Shown: one piece after another, positions 23,536 through 38,500 of the stretch | Numbering within the stretch: the stretch's first letter is position 1 | Layout of the letters: each line of letters starts with the position of its first letter | Assembly: GCA_964036195.1 (NCBI GenBank) | Contig: OZ038454.1 | Location: 7,006,001 to 7,070,000 of the forward strand | Direction of reading: 5' to 3' | DNA from: Sphaerolaimus hirsutus | Lineage: Eukaryota; Nematoda; Chromadorea; Monhysterida; Sphaerolaimidae | DNA: 64,000 nt | The notes under the pieces: model-generated | What the model saw: only the letters and a program-made list of their open reading frames with translations | Databases searched by the model: none | Told to the model about the DNA's origin: nothing | Translations under genes and position numbers: made by a program

Positions 23536-26500
23536 TCACCTGTGCTGCGGGTGAGGGGCGTGGCCCATCTGGTCGAGCTTGTAGCAGTAGTGGTAGGAGG
23601 AGCGCAGCAGCGCGTAGGGGAAGCACGACTCCAGCAGGTCCACCGTCAGCCACGGGCACTCGGACACCACCTGCGCGCGAGGAGGGTTACATGTGCACCG
23701 GGTTTCCATGTGCACCGGCACAGAGCCATTACAGCGGTGCAAAATGTGGCCTCCTGGTAGCTCAGTCGGTTAGAGCATTCACATGCATAGTGAAAGGTCC
23801 CAGGTTCGAGTCCCGACCAGGGCGACTACATTTTGTAGTTTTTTTGTATGATAGAAACAATTTCATCCCATATTGGTTTCAATATATCTAAAAATAAGCA
23901 AGATACACATTTTCGCTCACCATATCCAGCAGCAAGTACACACTCTCCTTATTGTGCAGCAGCTCCCTATCAGGCTCGTGGCTCATGCGCAGCAGGGTAC
24001 TAGAAGCCAGGGCCAAAAACTCCTTGCATCTCTCGGCCACGTCGCCGCGCCCGTGCACGGTGAACATGGCGCCGGCCAAGGCGTTGATCGCCGTCGGGAT
24101 GCAGTGCGCGTTGTTCAGGTGCGCGCCGATGGTCGCCTTGTAGAAGGCCGTCTCGGAGCGGGCCAGCCGGGGCACGCACACTGCCAGCACTACTAAGAGG
24201 AGGCAGCACGTCTGCGGGGGGGGGGGGTTGTGGACACGAGAGCAGCCATGCCACTTTTTTGCTGTTGTCAAACTTGCGTCACTGGCCCGGATTCGGCAGG
24301 GGGCAGTCCCGCACCCCGTAAAGTGACAAATACTTTTTTTCTCCAATTGACATTTGGCATGACACGGCAATCTTCTTTACACTTTGCAGGGTGCGGGACT
24401 GCCCCTGGACTCAATTCAACCCCGCAAACAACTGGGCAAAGTGCCAACTCAGCGAGCATCCGCACCTGGTAGTCGTTCTCTGCGGCCTCGTCCCCCTTGG
24501 GCACCTGTGCGCGCAGGGCGGCCACCAGCGCCGGGTCGACGGGCACGCGTCCCCCCGCCGACGCGCACAGCTCCCACGCGTCCTGCGAGACAAAGTTGGG
24601 GGTATGGGGGGAGGTGCTATTGGTGTGAGACTGGTAGGGTTGGGAAAAGGTTTTTTTCCAAAATGACTGGTTTTTCAAAAATAGTTTTTTTTCGAATTGC
24701 ACCTTCCTTGAAATCACCTTGGAGGGGGATCGGAAAATTTTGCGCCTTTCGTCTGATGCATCCAATTAAACAATTTTGCTAGCTATTTTTAGAAGAAAAT
24801 CGGATTCATGGATTTTTGAAAAACCCGCTTGCCAACCCTAGCCACCACTGCATGCCACAGCATGCAAACGTTGAAATATCACTGTCTTCTGACGAAAATA
24901 TATTCACCTTTTCTTCTATGCTGTATCTGAATTCCTATTCCAAGGTAAAAACTTGAATTAGTTAATACTAAAGAAATAAATGTGTTTAAAATTATTATTT
25001 TTTTATTTAAGAGAAGCAAATGGTGCTGTTTATTGCCCATATCTCTATTTAACGGGTGTGAATATGAAACCAAAAACCAACAAATTAATTGACAAACGAC
25101 ACAAAGGTAAGGGGATTGTATACAACAATTATCTAACCTCCCAGCCGGGGCGGGTGGGCTGCGAGTGCACTGGGTTAAGGTTTAAAGGTAATAAACCCAA
25201 TGCTTACCCAATTCATGTCATCCAGATGGAAGTGTAATATTTACACAATAAATATTCAATTTTCATGACAAAAAGTTCAAAGTTTTTGTCGTTAGATTGG
25301 CCCCACACACGCTTGTTGACATCGACACCAAACGTCAACTGGTTCCAATCCCAATTCAAAGCTGGCGTTTGAACGACATTCATCGACTCGTCAGCAAGCT
25401 TTGAATCGGGATCGGCACCAGTTGACATTTGGTGTCGATGTCAACTAGCGTGTGGGGGCCCATTGGGGCCGCGCGAACTCCGTTTTAACAAAAACAAAGT
25501 GCACATTGCTCACACGGCAGTTCAGTCGCAGTGACCACTGTATTCACGCGTGCATCGGAAAATGTATTTATCGCAACGCAACGCACCAGCTGCTCGGGGC
25601 TGTCGTCGCTGAAGCTGTTCTTCAAGTCGTCGATCGAGTTCAGCAGGAAGGGCACGCGCTGCCGCATCACCTGCGATCGCAACGGCACTTCCAATACAAC
25701 ACATCGTTGTACAATACATTTCATTGACAGTGCCACAAAAATTTTAGTGCCATTTTAACGGGAAGCTTGTCAGAAAGTGATAGCAGCAAAGCAACCAGCG
25801 CCCCGGCCAGTGGACCCAGTAGAGTGCGGGAACACGACCCACCCCAAAACCCGCAAAAATTTTTAAAACGATACGCGACCAGAAATTTTTCGACCGGATA
25901 CCGGAACGAGAAAATTTTGAAATTCCCAACCCTAAGGGACAGTGCCTGGGAAAGGTGCTCACCGAGTGCATGGCTTCCCTGAGCAGCTTCTCGAAGCAGA
26001 GAATCTCGCCGATGATGATGAGTCGCTGCAGCAGGTTGTCCACCACGTCGACCCCCTTCTTGCCCTGGCCCCCGTCCGCGCTCGCTGAAAATCACAGTAA
26101 ATTTTTGAAATTTTCACTCCTTAAAGTAAAAAAAAAAATTTTGGCGATAAAATATCGGAAAACAATATTTATCAATGATAGCACCGGATATATTGAGTAA
26201 TTTTCAAAGTAAAAACGAATTTCTTAAATTCAGTTAAGTTGAGTTGCGTAAAAAAGCTTCTGGATTTCTTCAATATAAATACATTGATGTCATCGCTAAA
26301 ATTCACATACATTGCATTCAGCAATCCGATATTTTGAAAACGTATTTTCGATAATGCTATTTTCGAGAGGTAACATAAACATATTTACTCACTCACAACC
26401 CCAGCTACGTACACTTTAATAAAACACAATAGATTTGAACAACGCAACAAACCGGCGAACTGCCTGAATAGTTCCCTCATCTTGTCCGGCCTGTCAAAGC

Positions 26501-29500
26501 AAGCGCGCATCTGCGCCAGGGGCTCGGCGCCGGCGGCGACCACCTTCTTCAGCTCGCTCACCTGGCTGGCAACGTGCCAAACCAGCCGCTCACGCATCCT
26601 TGGCACACGCAGCGTATGTTTGCACGTTCAAGCAAATTAAAAGAATGCATCGGAAAACGCGACACCAACCTCTGGTGGAAACAAACAGACACTTTATATG
26701 GTATGGCGCTACATGCGCTGGTTTACTACGGAGATATATATACATATAAATTTCGAGAACTCAAAACAATTTTAACCAATTTGAGTTTACCGGAATAAGG
26801 TGACATTTAATTACAGGTGATAGAAACTAAAACTAAAAGCTTTCATACGGGTAAACTCAAATGCGTTCAAATCAGAAAAACGAGTTCTTGAACACTTGAA
26901 ACTACCGTGCGTGGGCACAATGTAACACAACCAGGGGCTTCGAATGGGGAGGGGTTGGGGGGGTTGGGGGGGTTACCCCCCCCCCAAACCGCCCAGCTAT
27001 CGTATCTATCCCGGAGGCCGCTCAGCTATCTATCTATCCCGGAGGCAACATTTTGGGCTACTACCCCCTAAACCTATTTGCCTATTTTCAGCTATTTTTA
27101 GTACTAAATGCCAGTGTATACCATTTTTGAGCTATTTTACACCTACTTTTAGCCATTTTCCCCCATCTTCTTCCTTCTATGCCCCGAAAAAGCCTATATA
27201 TCGGACCACCACAACCCCCCCCCCAAACCCCTCACCAGAAAAATTTTCAGCTATCTATCCCTCTGAGGAGCGATTTGCCATCTATCCAACCACTCAGAGG
27301 GTCGAAATTCAAGATACCCCTGAACACGTTCAGAAAACATTGAAAAACGTGGCTGCATTTTCCCCTATCAGCTATACAGCATATTCCCATTGACAACGCA
27401 AGTTCTCGTAGCAACGTACCACTTGATTCCGGCGGCGCCGAGCAGCTCGCACAGGGCGGTGAGTTCGGTGAGCGAGGACAGCTGGTCGGCGTGCAGGGCG
27501 GCAGAGCCGGCGGACGACTGCGACTCGTCGCCCGGCCCACCGCCCCCGCCCCCGGAGCCGCTCCACAGCCTAAGAGACACACGCACGGGTAGGGTTGAAA
27601 CGGGATTGACCTTTCGGGATCGGGTCCGCCGAAACCAGGAAATGTTCGGGATTCGGGATCGGTATCCCGTTTGAAACCGAAAAGTTTCGACTGTATTTTG
27701 AGTTTAAAAATTAAACAGTCAACTCCAATAAGTTTTAAGTAGAAAGAATCTTGTGAATCACAGATTTTGCAACTTAAAATGCGAATACCGAACTTCAACC
27801 CATCTAAGAATCTCATCTATTCTTCTTTAATCCACTATTCTACCACTTTCTAATCCCGGAGAAGAACCCAATGCAACAGGTGCACGTACGCGGGCGCGCT
27901 GAACAGCTTCAAGTGCGGCAGGAAGACGATGTGCGTGGTGGCGACGCGCCGCAGCAGCACCTCCAGGTACCACTTTGTGTACAGCGCCGTCACCGTGTCC
28001 TCGCCGTGGCAGTCCTGCGGCTGCGTCTGCTGCAGCAGCACGTTAGAGAAGATCCGGCCCACGTCCATTTGCACTGCGAAAGCGGACGGGGATTTGGAAA
28101 ACGCGTTTTATTGCCGACCTCAAAGTATGGGGGCGAGGGTAGGGTTGACTTTTCGATATCGATTTTCGATATTTTTCTGAAACTCGATATTCGATATCGA
28201 TGTGGACCCTCGATATTCGATTTTGATATGGACCCTCGATAAACAATAGGGAAAAACGGTCGATTTCCGATGTATGATATGAATAAATAGTCGATATTCG
28301 ATATCGATATGAAAAAGTCGATATTCGATATTTTACATAATCTCAACCCTAGACCAGGGCCAAGGGAAGGGTCGACTCACCATAGTTCTCGACCGTCTGG
28401 AGCACGGACATGTAGGTCTTGACCGAGTTGAGCAGCTCGCTCGGCTTGGCCACCTCCTGGCGCTCGTTGTCGCTGAGCACGGCCATGCCCACCACCGCCT
28501 TGTTGAACCTGTCGTTGGGAAGGGCACTGGGCACGGGGGAATACAGACACACGCACGTGTTGCAGCGAGATCAGGAGCCAAATACAATTAGAAAGTAAGG
28601 CGCTCGTAAGACGCCTTACTCGTTCGTCGCGTTCTTATTGAATCTGCGGCCTGGTGCCACTCCCAGACCTTGTGAAATGTCATGCGAAGTGTCAAAAGTT
28701 ATGTAGAATACACTGAAAAATGTCAAGCAGTCGGTAAAAATATCTAAAATTTTTTTGTCATTTTACAGGGCATTTTAAATGATGTTTCACACTTTTATGT
28801 GAAACACACACTGATATTGAATATTTTCAGGGCCTTTTCCATAACTTTGACATTTCACAAGGCATTTTACGACGCTCGTGACTGGCACCAGGTGTGCAGG
28901 TGTCCTCCCGTCCGACCCACTATAGCCCCAAAACTGACCTATTCTCCAAGTGCTGAGTGAGGTACTCCCTGGGCGCGAACACGTGCTCCCACACGACCAG
29001 CTGGCTGTAGTAGTTGATCGAGTAGCACAGCTCAGTCAGCGCAGTGTGCAGCTTGTCCAGCCTGAGACAAGTCACCGATTAACAGTGATGGATTGAGAGG
29101 GCACTGTGACGTGAGACAATTCACAGAGCACCACACCTGGGACTACTTGGAGGTTGACGCAAACACGAATACACATCATACAATGCAAAAATGTGCATGA
29201 ATACATACAACGAATTTGTGTATTTATATATCAACAAAAAATTGATTTGTAGAGAGCAACGGTATGTATTTTTCGTTTTAAAGTATATAATTTTTGTGAT
29301 GTTGAGTACCGTTTTTTCTTTCCTTTTTTCGTTTTTTTTTGACACCTTGCATGGAATTTGACATTTTACAGGGCTTTTTACAAAGTCTGGAAGTTGCCCC
29401 CGAACGCACATGTCCATGTCCTCCCGGTTGCGTCTGTAGGACTCGTCGCCGGGCATGTGCGCGCGGAAGTGCTGCGCCTGGCTCTGCTGCTGCTTCTTGG

Positions 29501-32500
29501 CCGACTTGGAGCGGGCGAGCGTGGCGCCGGTCTGCGCGCGCATCACTTGCGAGATCAGCGCGGGCACGTGCTTCGGCAGGGTCTGCGCGGTGGTGGTCTG
29601 TGACATGTGACGTGTGACGCGTGACAAAATGATCACACGTTCGGATTCGTTCACAAATTTAAAAAAGATTATTCCACCGGACACCAAGATCGTGATATTT
29701 AAAAAAATTTCAGTGTGGAATCAAATAAGGAAAATATAACAAAGAGCAAAACTTTTATTGTAAGCTCAAAAATCAGTTTTCCAATGAAAAAAATCAAATT
29801 GTTTTTTTTTGTTTTTTTTTTGGAAATCGGGTGTACAAAAAACGACAACAAAAATGGTCACCTTGTCGGCGAGGGCGATGTGATGGTCGCAGATGTTGGT
29901 GATGATGTTCTTCGCCTCCTTGGCCATCTCGTCCAGGAAGATGTTGCACATGGACAGGCTCTTCTCGCTGATGTGCGTCCGCTGTAAATACACGTTGATA
30001 CCGTATATCCTTGAATAATACCCTTTGAAATACACCCCTTGTTGACCAGGTGTTAAAAATTACTCCTTTCCTGCAAAACTCCCCCTCTGTGTAAATATTT
30101 TATATATGTTTCCACAACGTGTTTCCAGAATTTGAATGATTAAGAATACCCCCCCCCGTATATATTCAATAATTGGGAGCTTATTTGAAGAAAAAAGGTT
30201 TTTCATTTTAAACTGTGTGGACTAAGCATTTAAAGGACCCCCCCCCCCCCCAAGGACAGGGTAGAGAGGGAGGCAAGACGCCCGTTAACGCACCTCCTCT
30301 GGACACAGGGCGTGGAGGGCGTTGGCAAAGTGCGTGCACAGCTGCGGCAGGGCGCACACGTAGCGCGTCTGCGACGGCAGCTCCAGGCACCGCTGGAAAC
30401 ACTCCTCCACTTGCTTGCTGTAGAACCTGCACGCGGGGAGGGGTTGTAGAGTGCGTAAAGTGCCTCGGTTGGTTGGGGGCGGGGGTAGAGTGCATACACA
30501 ACAGGGGGTCTGACTGGGGGGAGGTAACGCACGCGAAGAGACTCAGGTCGGCGGTCTCCACCAGCAGCTCGTCCACGTAGTCAATCAGCTTCAAGTGGAA
30601 CACGGCAGCGTTCATGCCGTACGCGAACTTGCGGTTGTCTGAGAATAAAAATGTAGTAATGTAATGGCTGTACACTTTGCACAATACATGAGGTGGCAAT
30701 CAATTCATCCAATTACGGTACCCTGTCTGCAAAGTGTGCGGCAAACGCAGCAGTACGTACCCTTGAGGTGGCAGCGGGACTTCGCATTGGACATGTACGC
30801 CTGCAGTCGGCACCAGTCCAGACGCGCCCCACGGAAGTCTGGCGGCTGCGACTCGTCTGAAACGGGCAACCACTTCATTATCAGCACCAGTCAATTGTGG
30901 ATACATGGCTGTTTACGAATTTTCGATTTTTTCCAACCAGATCTTGGACTTTGGGATATTTTGGAGCACTTGAAGCAAATGTGGACGTGAGCACATTTTC
31001 ACTGTTTTTTTCTTCGATCAACATGCATCCAGCTAAAAAATTATCCACCAGTGCTACGCACTAGTGATGGAAAAGTGCGAGGGAAAATGGCCACGGGCGC
31101 CAGATAAAACGTCGCTCTTTGGCGCCATAAAACGGCGCCAGCGCCATGGCGCCAATCCATCCACAACAGACACCACCCACCGAAAGTATCCAAGGACAGC
31201 TGGGCGAGCGTGTTGCAGAATGCGGACAGAATGAGGTTCTCGTCCTCGGGCAGCTCCATATGAGCCATGTGCTCGGCCAGCACGACCGCGTCGTAGCCGC
31301 ACACGTACTGCACGTAGTACCTGAGAGAGGGGGACCGGGTGCACGTGTAGTGAAATGCGTGAAGGGGGAGACTAGTGGTGGAGGGGGTGAAACCCACAAG
31401 GGAGTGATTTTTACTCCTCACTCGGGTAGATTTATTGCAAATATTTACACATTGGGTTGATTTGGTGACTGTGATATTTGATAGTTGAGATTGTGGCGCT
31501 TTTGCAGCACAGTTTATTGGTGATGGATTTTCGTGAGCAATATGAAGATTTATTAGAATAGATGCTGCACTTCCACATCTTGCATTTCGTTATGTACCTA
31601 GTTGTGGCAAAAATACACTATGTTGCATTGTTGCAAATTGCACGATGCTGCATACATTGTCCTTTTATACACATACACATTTTATTAACGGTACCTGTCA
31701 TTTGGATTCAAAGGGACAACCCGATCTTATATCCGAATCAGAAACCCGCTAAAAAATCTTTAATCAATACCCGATACCCGACAGGAACTTTCTAGACCCG
31801 ATACCCGAACCGAAACCTTTGAAAAACCCAACCCCACTGGTGACTGACCGTTGTATGACGGGCACGTACTTGACGACGAGCGCGCGCAGCTCCTCCATGT
31901 AGAACAGCAGCTCGGGCAGCTGCCTGCGACGTGCATTTTTGTCTAGATTATTTGCGTAGCTACAATACACAAGTTGCGGCGGTGCCGCACCTGTCAGTGA
32001 CGTCGTCTAGGCTGGCGCGGTGTTTGCCGTGCGTGCCGCCGCGGCCCTGCGAGTGAACATGAGACTGACAACGGCGGGCGCACGAATTTTGTCGGCTTGA
32101 AACTATTTAAGGTGTCGAATATCGACAATATTGATATAATCTGTGGTATATTTTGATATATATGGGCGGACATCACACTTAGTATGTAAACCTACCATAA
32201 CTCATCTGAAAAATGAACCAAAAATTAAAATGTTTCCACCCATTATATTTCGTTTTTACTGTGGGATAGTTACTCACGAAATTTATCACAGGATTTTATC
32301 CGTTAAATTATGGTAGGATTTTGCACACACTTTGCGGTCTGAAGAGTTATAACAAACAAAACAGTGGGAAATCGGGAAGTGTTCGAAATTTAGCTTTTGG
32401 ATCGAGCCATTTCTAAATCCCTTTAGTCATTCTTCCCGCTCAGCACACTCATCATACATGACTTCAAGCGCAGCCAGTCACCCGCGTGGGCAAAGTGCCA

Positions 32501-35500
32501 AGAAACAACAAAATAACATAACCCACAGGCTGGTTGCCCACGGGCCAGGCGTCTGCGTGGCGCAGCAGCCAGAGCAGCTCGTCCCTGGCGAAGCTGAGCG
32601 CCATAAAGGCGAACAGGGCCTTGGGCCCCAGCAGCCCCGGCTGGTCGGCCAGCAGCAGGCACAGCTGCCGCAGCACGCTCCGCAGGTACTTGCGCCGCTC
32701 CCGGTGCCGCTGCCCGCTGAGGTGGTTGGGGTGGATAGTTTGGACCGTGCACTCGTAAATGTCGCAAAGGCGGAAATTTTGAGCACTGAGTTGAGCCCGG
32801 CAATGGCTCTTGGGTTGAAATATGGCGCTCGAAACGCGATTTTTCAAACTCGAGTTCGAGTTATAGCGCCCAAATTTTTCCAGTGAGCCGAGTCGGCCGA
32901 GTCTGTGAAATCGGATCGGGTACCTTTGTCTCGAGTCGGGCAAAAATCTCGACACACGAGTCGAGTGGAGTTCGAGCCATATTGCTCTCGTTCGCGCCAA
33001 TTTGTACCATCTTCAAAAAAAAATCGATGTCACTTGACCCTCCAATTTAAAACGCAATTAAAACCCCAGCACGTGCCTGGTGTGCAGCGCGGTGGCGTAG
33101 TATTCCTTGAGTTCTGCGATGCGCTTGTTATGCCCCTTGAGTTGCTCGAGAAGGGTCTGCAGGGTGCTGTGCACCATGAGCACCTCGTCCCTAGAAATGT
33201 GTTGCACGCTTGCAGCCACATCCAGATAATGTATCATATAAAAACATTGAAATGAAAGATTATTTGATTAAAAAAATATATATTGATATTTAGATGAATG
33301 ATACCCTTCCTCTCATCATCACAGTTCTTTAATTAATAGTGAATAATATTTCTTTAATTTTTTTCTGGGATAAATTCATGAATGAAAAACATGCAAAAAT
33401 TCCAGTGGCAAATACTTGAGTGCTTTTGCCTTAACTTTCAATCCAAAAAGCTAATTTTTCTACCATTTGCCCCATTCAAACGTCCTTTATTTTTAACTAA
33501 GAATGTTAAATGTATTAGAATGAGCTTGAAAATGAAATAAAATAAGTGGACTGTACAAAAGTGTACTAACCTAAACAGACGAACGCAGAGATTGGACTCG
33601 AGTGCGGCCTGCCACATCTGTGCAAACACGGGCTGGTTGAGCAGCGGCTGGCACACGCTCAGGCACACTGCGACCACACAAGAGTAGTGACTTTTCGGGT
33701 TCGGCACCCCCCCCCCCCCCTAGGGATGGAAAACGCGGGATGGATTGTTATTTTTCAACGACCCCTTTTTTATAAAAACGTTTTTTAATAAAACCTTTTT
33801 CAAAAGCTCCCAGATATGGTTATGGGTCCACATATAAAGCTACGTATACTAGACAACTGGCAGTACTTTGCGATGTTATATATGGCTCGAGTACTAAAAA
33901 TTTAGGCTGAGGTGTTTTTAAATAACGGTTTCGATTTTTATTAAATGTTTTTAAAACGCTGAAAAACCATTGGCCACCCTACCCTCCCCCCGACATACAG
34001 ACGAGTATGCGTTCTACAGCGTCCAGACTGAGGTACTCGCAGGGCATGGTGTCCGTCTGCGCCACGTAGAGCAGCTGCTGCGGCGCGGACACCAAGCTCA
34101 GCAGCTGCGCGTGCCGCATCTGCTCGGCGCTCAGGTTGCGCCTGGCGAACACGGGCGCCACGCTGCTCAGCGCGGCCGCCAGCACGCGGCTGTGCGGCGT
34201 GAAATCCTCGCCCAGCTGCCGCAGCGGCTGCTCGTAGTCCACGATCAGCTGGCCCAGACGGGGGAACGACGCGTCGCTGCGACACGAAAAAACAGGGATA
34301 TTTCAGATTTTGACCCTTCGGGGGTTGGATACATATATAGCTTAGCTAAAAAAAATTGGGTTGGGGGTGGGGTGGGGTTGCGAGTAGGGTTCAAACGATA
34401 TCACTTTTCGATATCGATATTCGATATTTTTTCAAAATTTTCGATATCGATATTCGATATTTTTTCAAAATTTTCGATATCGATATTTGATATTCGTTAG
34501 TTTTTCGAAATTTTCGATATCGATATTCGATACGATATGGACCCTCGATATCGATATTCGATATTCGATACTAAAAAATGGTCGATATTCGATATCGATA
34601 TTTCGATATTTTCGATATTCGATATTTAGCTTTTGGTATAGCAAGGCATATTTCAAGCAGCATGTTGTATTTTCATATGGTTGCAAACATGGTTGATTAT
34701 CTCTTTACTGAAAAGTACAATTGATTTTAACAAGGTTTACAATGGTCAGAATGAAAAAATCGAAGAAAAAACATGATGAATCAAATTGTATCAGACAAAC
34801 AAAAATTGGTAGATATAACAATTCATACTTATAACCCAATTGTTTAAGGGCATGTTGCAAAAAAGCAGCATATCAGCATTTTCTGGCTTCAAATATGAGG
34901 TAGGTAGTTCAGTAGGTATGTGGCCAAACCAAATACAAGAAATGTGGAGTAAGCACTCCAACAAAGATAACATTGAATACTTTACTTTTACTCATCAACT
35001 TAGATACTATAAGCAAATCAAATTAATCACAAATATCTCAAAACAAAAATAATAACTTAATTAAGGACATTATACAGGTTCGATATATCGAAAATATGGT
35101 CGATATTCGATATCGATATTCGATATTTTTTCAAAATTTTCGATATCGATAATCGATATTTGATATTTTTTCAAAATTTTCGATATCGATATTCGATATT
35201 TTTTCAAAATTTTCGATATCGATATTCGATATTAAAACATGGTCGATATCCGATATTCGATATTCGATACGATATATCGTTTGAACCCTAGTTGCGAGGA
35301 ACGGTTTTTTCAAGGTGTAGTAGGCAGAAAAGGGGGATATTATTTAAAAATAGGTGTAAATAGCAAAAAAATATATTTGAGCACGTATAGTATCAAATTA
35401 GCTGAAAAAAACCATAAGACGCATGAACGAGTTATTTTGAAGGTGAAAATGGGCAAAAATTAATGAAAATATGCGATTTTGAGTAAAAGTTGGGGCAAGA

Positions 35501-38500
35501 TTTCGCAAAAATCGCTCCGGATAGCTCAATAGCTGGGCGATTGGGGGAGGGGGGTTACAACCCATTTCCTGCCCCTGCAGCAAAGTGACAGCAACTTGGG
35601 TGGCAACGGCACAGACACAGATTCGCTTGAAACTTGACATACCCGTGCCCGGAGTGCATCTCGGCGGCCACGTTGTACAGCCCGAGCACGGCCTTGCGAT
35701 CCTCGACCCTGGACAAGACGACCAGCATGGACACGTAGTTGGCCACCAGCGACAGGTACAGCATGCACACGTCGTAGTTCAGTGTCTGCGCACGCGCGCA
35801 TGTAATGAACTGGGTAGCAGAAACGGACAGGCAGTAGTCAACTCACGGTTAGCGTTCCAAAGAGGTGGTGTTTTTCAGGGGGGAAAATCTAATATAATGT
35901 CCGTAAATCTCTCAACAATTAAATAAAATATTAAATATCTCAGAAAAACCTGGAGAAAATATAAATAAATATAATATTGATTCTCTCACAAAAAAAACTG
36001 GGGAAAATGGAAATATAAATGAGATATTTTCTAGGTTTTCTTCTCATAAAATAAGTATTAAATCTCAACGGGAAAAATACTGGACAACCAGGGGTCTCCA
36101 AGATTTTGGCCCTCGCGGGGGCTGGATAGATAGCAAATCGCTCCTCCCGAGGGATAGATAGCTTAAAAAAATTTCCGGGGGGTCTGGGGGAGGGCTTGGG
36201 GGGGCTCGCGGGGGCAAAATATATAGGCTTTTTCAGTGCATAGAAAGCCGAAAGGGGAAAAAATCGCTAGTAATTGGTTAAAAGTGGCTAAAAGTAGGTT
36301 TAAAGTGGCTAAAAGTAGGTTTAAAATGGCTAAAAACAGGCATATAACCATGCATATAGCCGGAGAGCACGATTTTAAGATGACAAACTATAAAAAGGTG
36401 CGAAAATTAGGGATTTTGAGCGAAAATTGGGGCAAAATTTCTCAAAAACCACTCCAGATAGATAGATAGCTGAGCGATTTGGGGGGGGGGGGGCAGGGAC
36501 GTAGCCAGGATTTTTGAGCGGGGGGCGGATTGTATACGGAGCCCGGCGAACGGGGGGGGGGGCGGCGCCCCCCCCCCCCCTAAAATTTTACCTCTGTTGT
36601 AGGGGAATGGCGCCATTGGCGCCAAAACAGCAGTATACGTCTGTATTTTACAGGCATATACAGCGACATGGACAGAAATTGAGTCCATTTTCACTGGCTT
36701 TTAGGCCGCGGAGACTGGTCAGCCAAAAAGATATGTTGTGAATAGGGTTGGAAAAAAATAGATTTTTTTTAACGACCCCGATTTTTTTTTTTTTAATCGA
36801 TTTTTTAAATAAAAATCGCTGGGGTCAAAATTAGCCCCATTTCTGTCTAAAATAGCCTCTGGGGGTAATAAAAGCCATATAAATTGATAGAGAGTGCACA
36901 CTTATGCTTTCTGTGCTAATATAAGTACTGTAGAGCTTTGGAAAAGCTTGAAAGTCAGTTATTTTTAAGTGTAAAAGTAATTAAATTGTTATATTTGTGG
37001 CGTGAATCACATTTCATCGACCATTTGCAATTTTGTTTGCAGAAATAGCATTTTCTTGCTCAGAACAAACTATAAATCATATTGGAAGTGAACATGGATG
37101 CATTTGCATAAATGTTTGATGTGACAACACAAAGCATAACTATGAATACTTCCTAAAATGATTTACAGCCTACCTTACACACTTAAAAGCACACATAACT
37201 GCGTACTACACCCCCAAATTGGTTGTAAAAGCAATGAAAAAAGTAACTGATGGATTGTTTGCATGAAAGTGCGCGCTTGCGCGCAAAATTTTTACATTTT
37301 ACCTAGTGCTCGAGTACCAAAATTTTTAGCCAGCGATACGGGTGCTGCGATTTTTTTTTTAAAAATCGAAATTTTTTATAAAAAAATCGCTTAAAAAAAA
37401 TCGCTTGCCAACCCTAGTTGTGAAGGGAGAATGCGCGCTTGCGCGCAAAAATTTTTCAAACTGTCGACAAAGTCGTCGTCTGAAAGCGCCATTTCTGGCA
37501 CATTTTTTGGTCCGGCCCGGGAAGGGGGGGCGGCCGCCCCCCCCCGCCCCCCCTGGCTACGTCCTTGGGTGGGGGGGGGGGGGGTCTTTGGGGGTAGTAG
37601 CCAAAAAATTTGCCTAGGGATAGATAGATAGCTGGCGGATTTGGGGGGCAGCACCCCTTCCAGCCCCCCCCAGGAGACCCCTGTGGACAACATAAAATAA
37701 ACATGTTTTTTTGTATTTTCTAATCCACAAGGCCACTCACAATGTCCAAGTGCATCTGGCACGCGTCGATGATGGTGAGCAGCTCGCATATGTTGTCCTT
37801 GAGCTCGAGCAGGTCGGAGAACGTGAAATAGTACAGCGACAGCGACTTGACCACGTCCTGTTTGATCGCTTGCACGCTGTTCAGCGAGCTCTGCGTATAC
37901 GGCACAGATAGACAAACTAAAAGTTCCCCAATGTGGGGTGAAAAAAACTTTTTGAGTGTGACCTGGTTTAAAACATGTTTTCAAAAAAAAGCAATATTTA
38001 AGCCTAGTTTTTAAGACATGTTTTCAATCAACGGTGTACCATCATAAACCTAGGTTAATAGCCTTCAGTTAACTTGTGAAACTAATACCTCTCCCCTTCC
38101 CAGTCCCATCTTATCAGAAGTCGCCCGATGAATCATCTTTCAGAGAATTTCTGGTACACAGAAACTCCAATAAAATTCGACCAAAGGCAACTCACGCCGC
38201 CGCAGCGCGCGTCCACAGCGGGAAACTTCTTGGCGATGATCTTGAGCGCACCCTCCAAGTTCTTGTCCGACAGGAAGGGAGGCTTTGATTTTGGGTCGGC
38301 GCATGCCTGGTAACGACAGGGAAAAAATTATGCAACAAACATTCACGCTGCGCAAAAACACTTTCATCTGCTGCAGTTTCTCAACATCATACTTACATCT
38401 TTAAGCATAAAATTATGGTCTGAAAAAGCAATTTGAAATCAGCTGATTGACATCACAACAAATATCTAATGAGCCACAAACTTTTTGGCATGTTTTTCAG

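Noticed and set aside
26940-27320. Possible hAT-like element starting CAGGGGCTTCG with GGGGTT runs
   Set aside because: I could not match the flanking octamers or find a clear complementary end, so no element is claimed there beyond low-complexity repeat.
29121-29687. 188-residue minus-strand frame as a separate gene
   Set aside because: Only 29410-29597 is coding, as Hem exon 16; the rest is intron and repeat text read through in frame.
34377-35298. Regular CGATAT repeats as a CRISPR-like or satellite array
   Set aside because: The repeats are degenerate words in two inverted arms with no unique spacers, and the unit has transposon ends and a target duplication.
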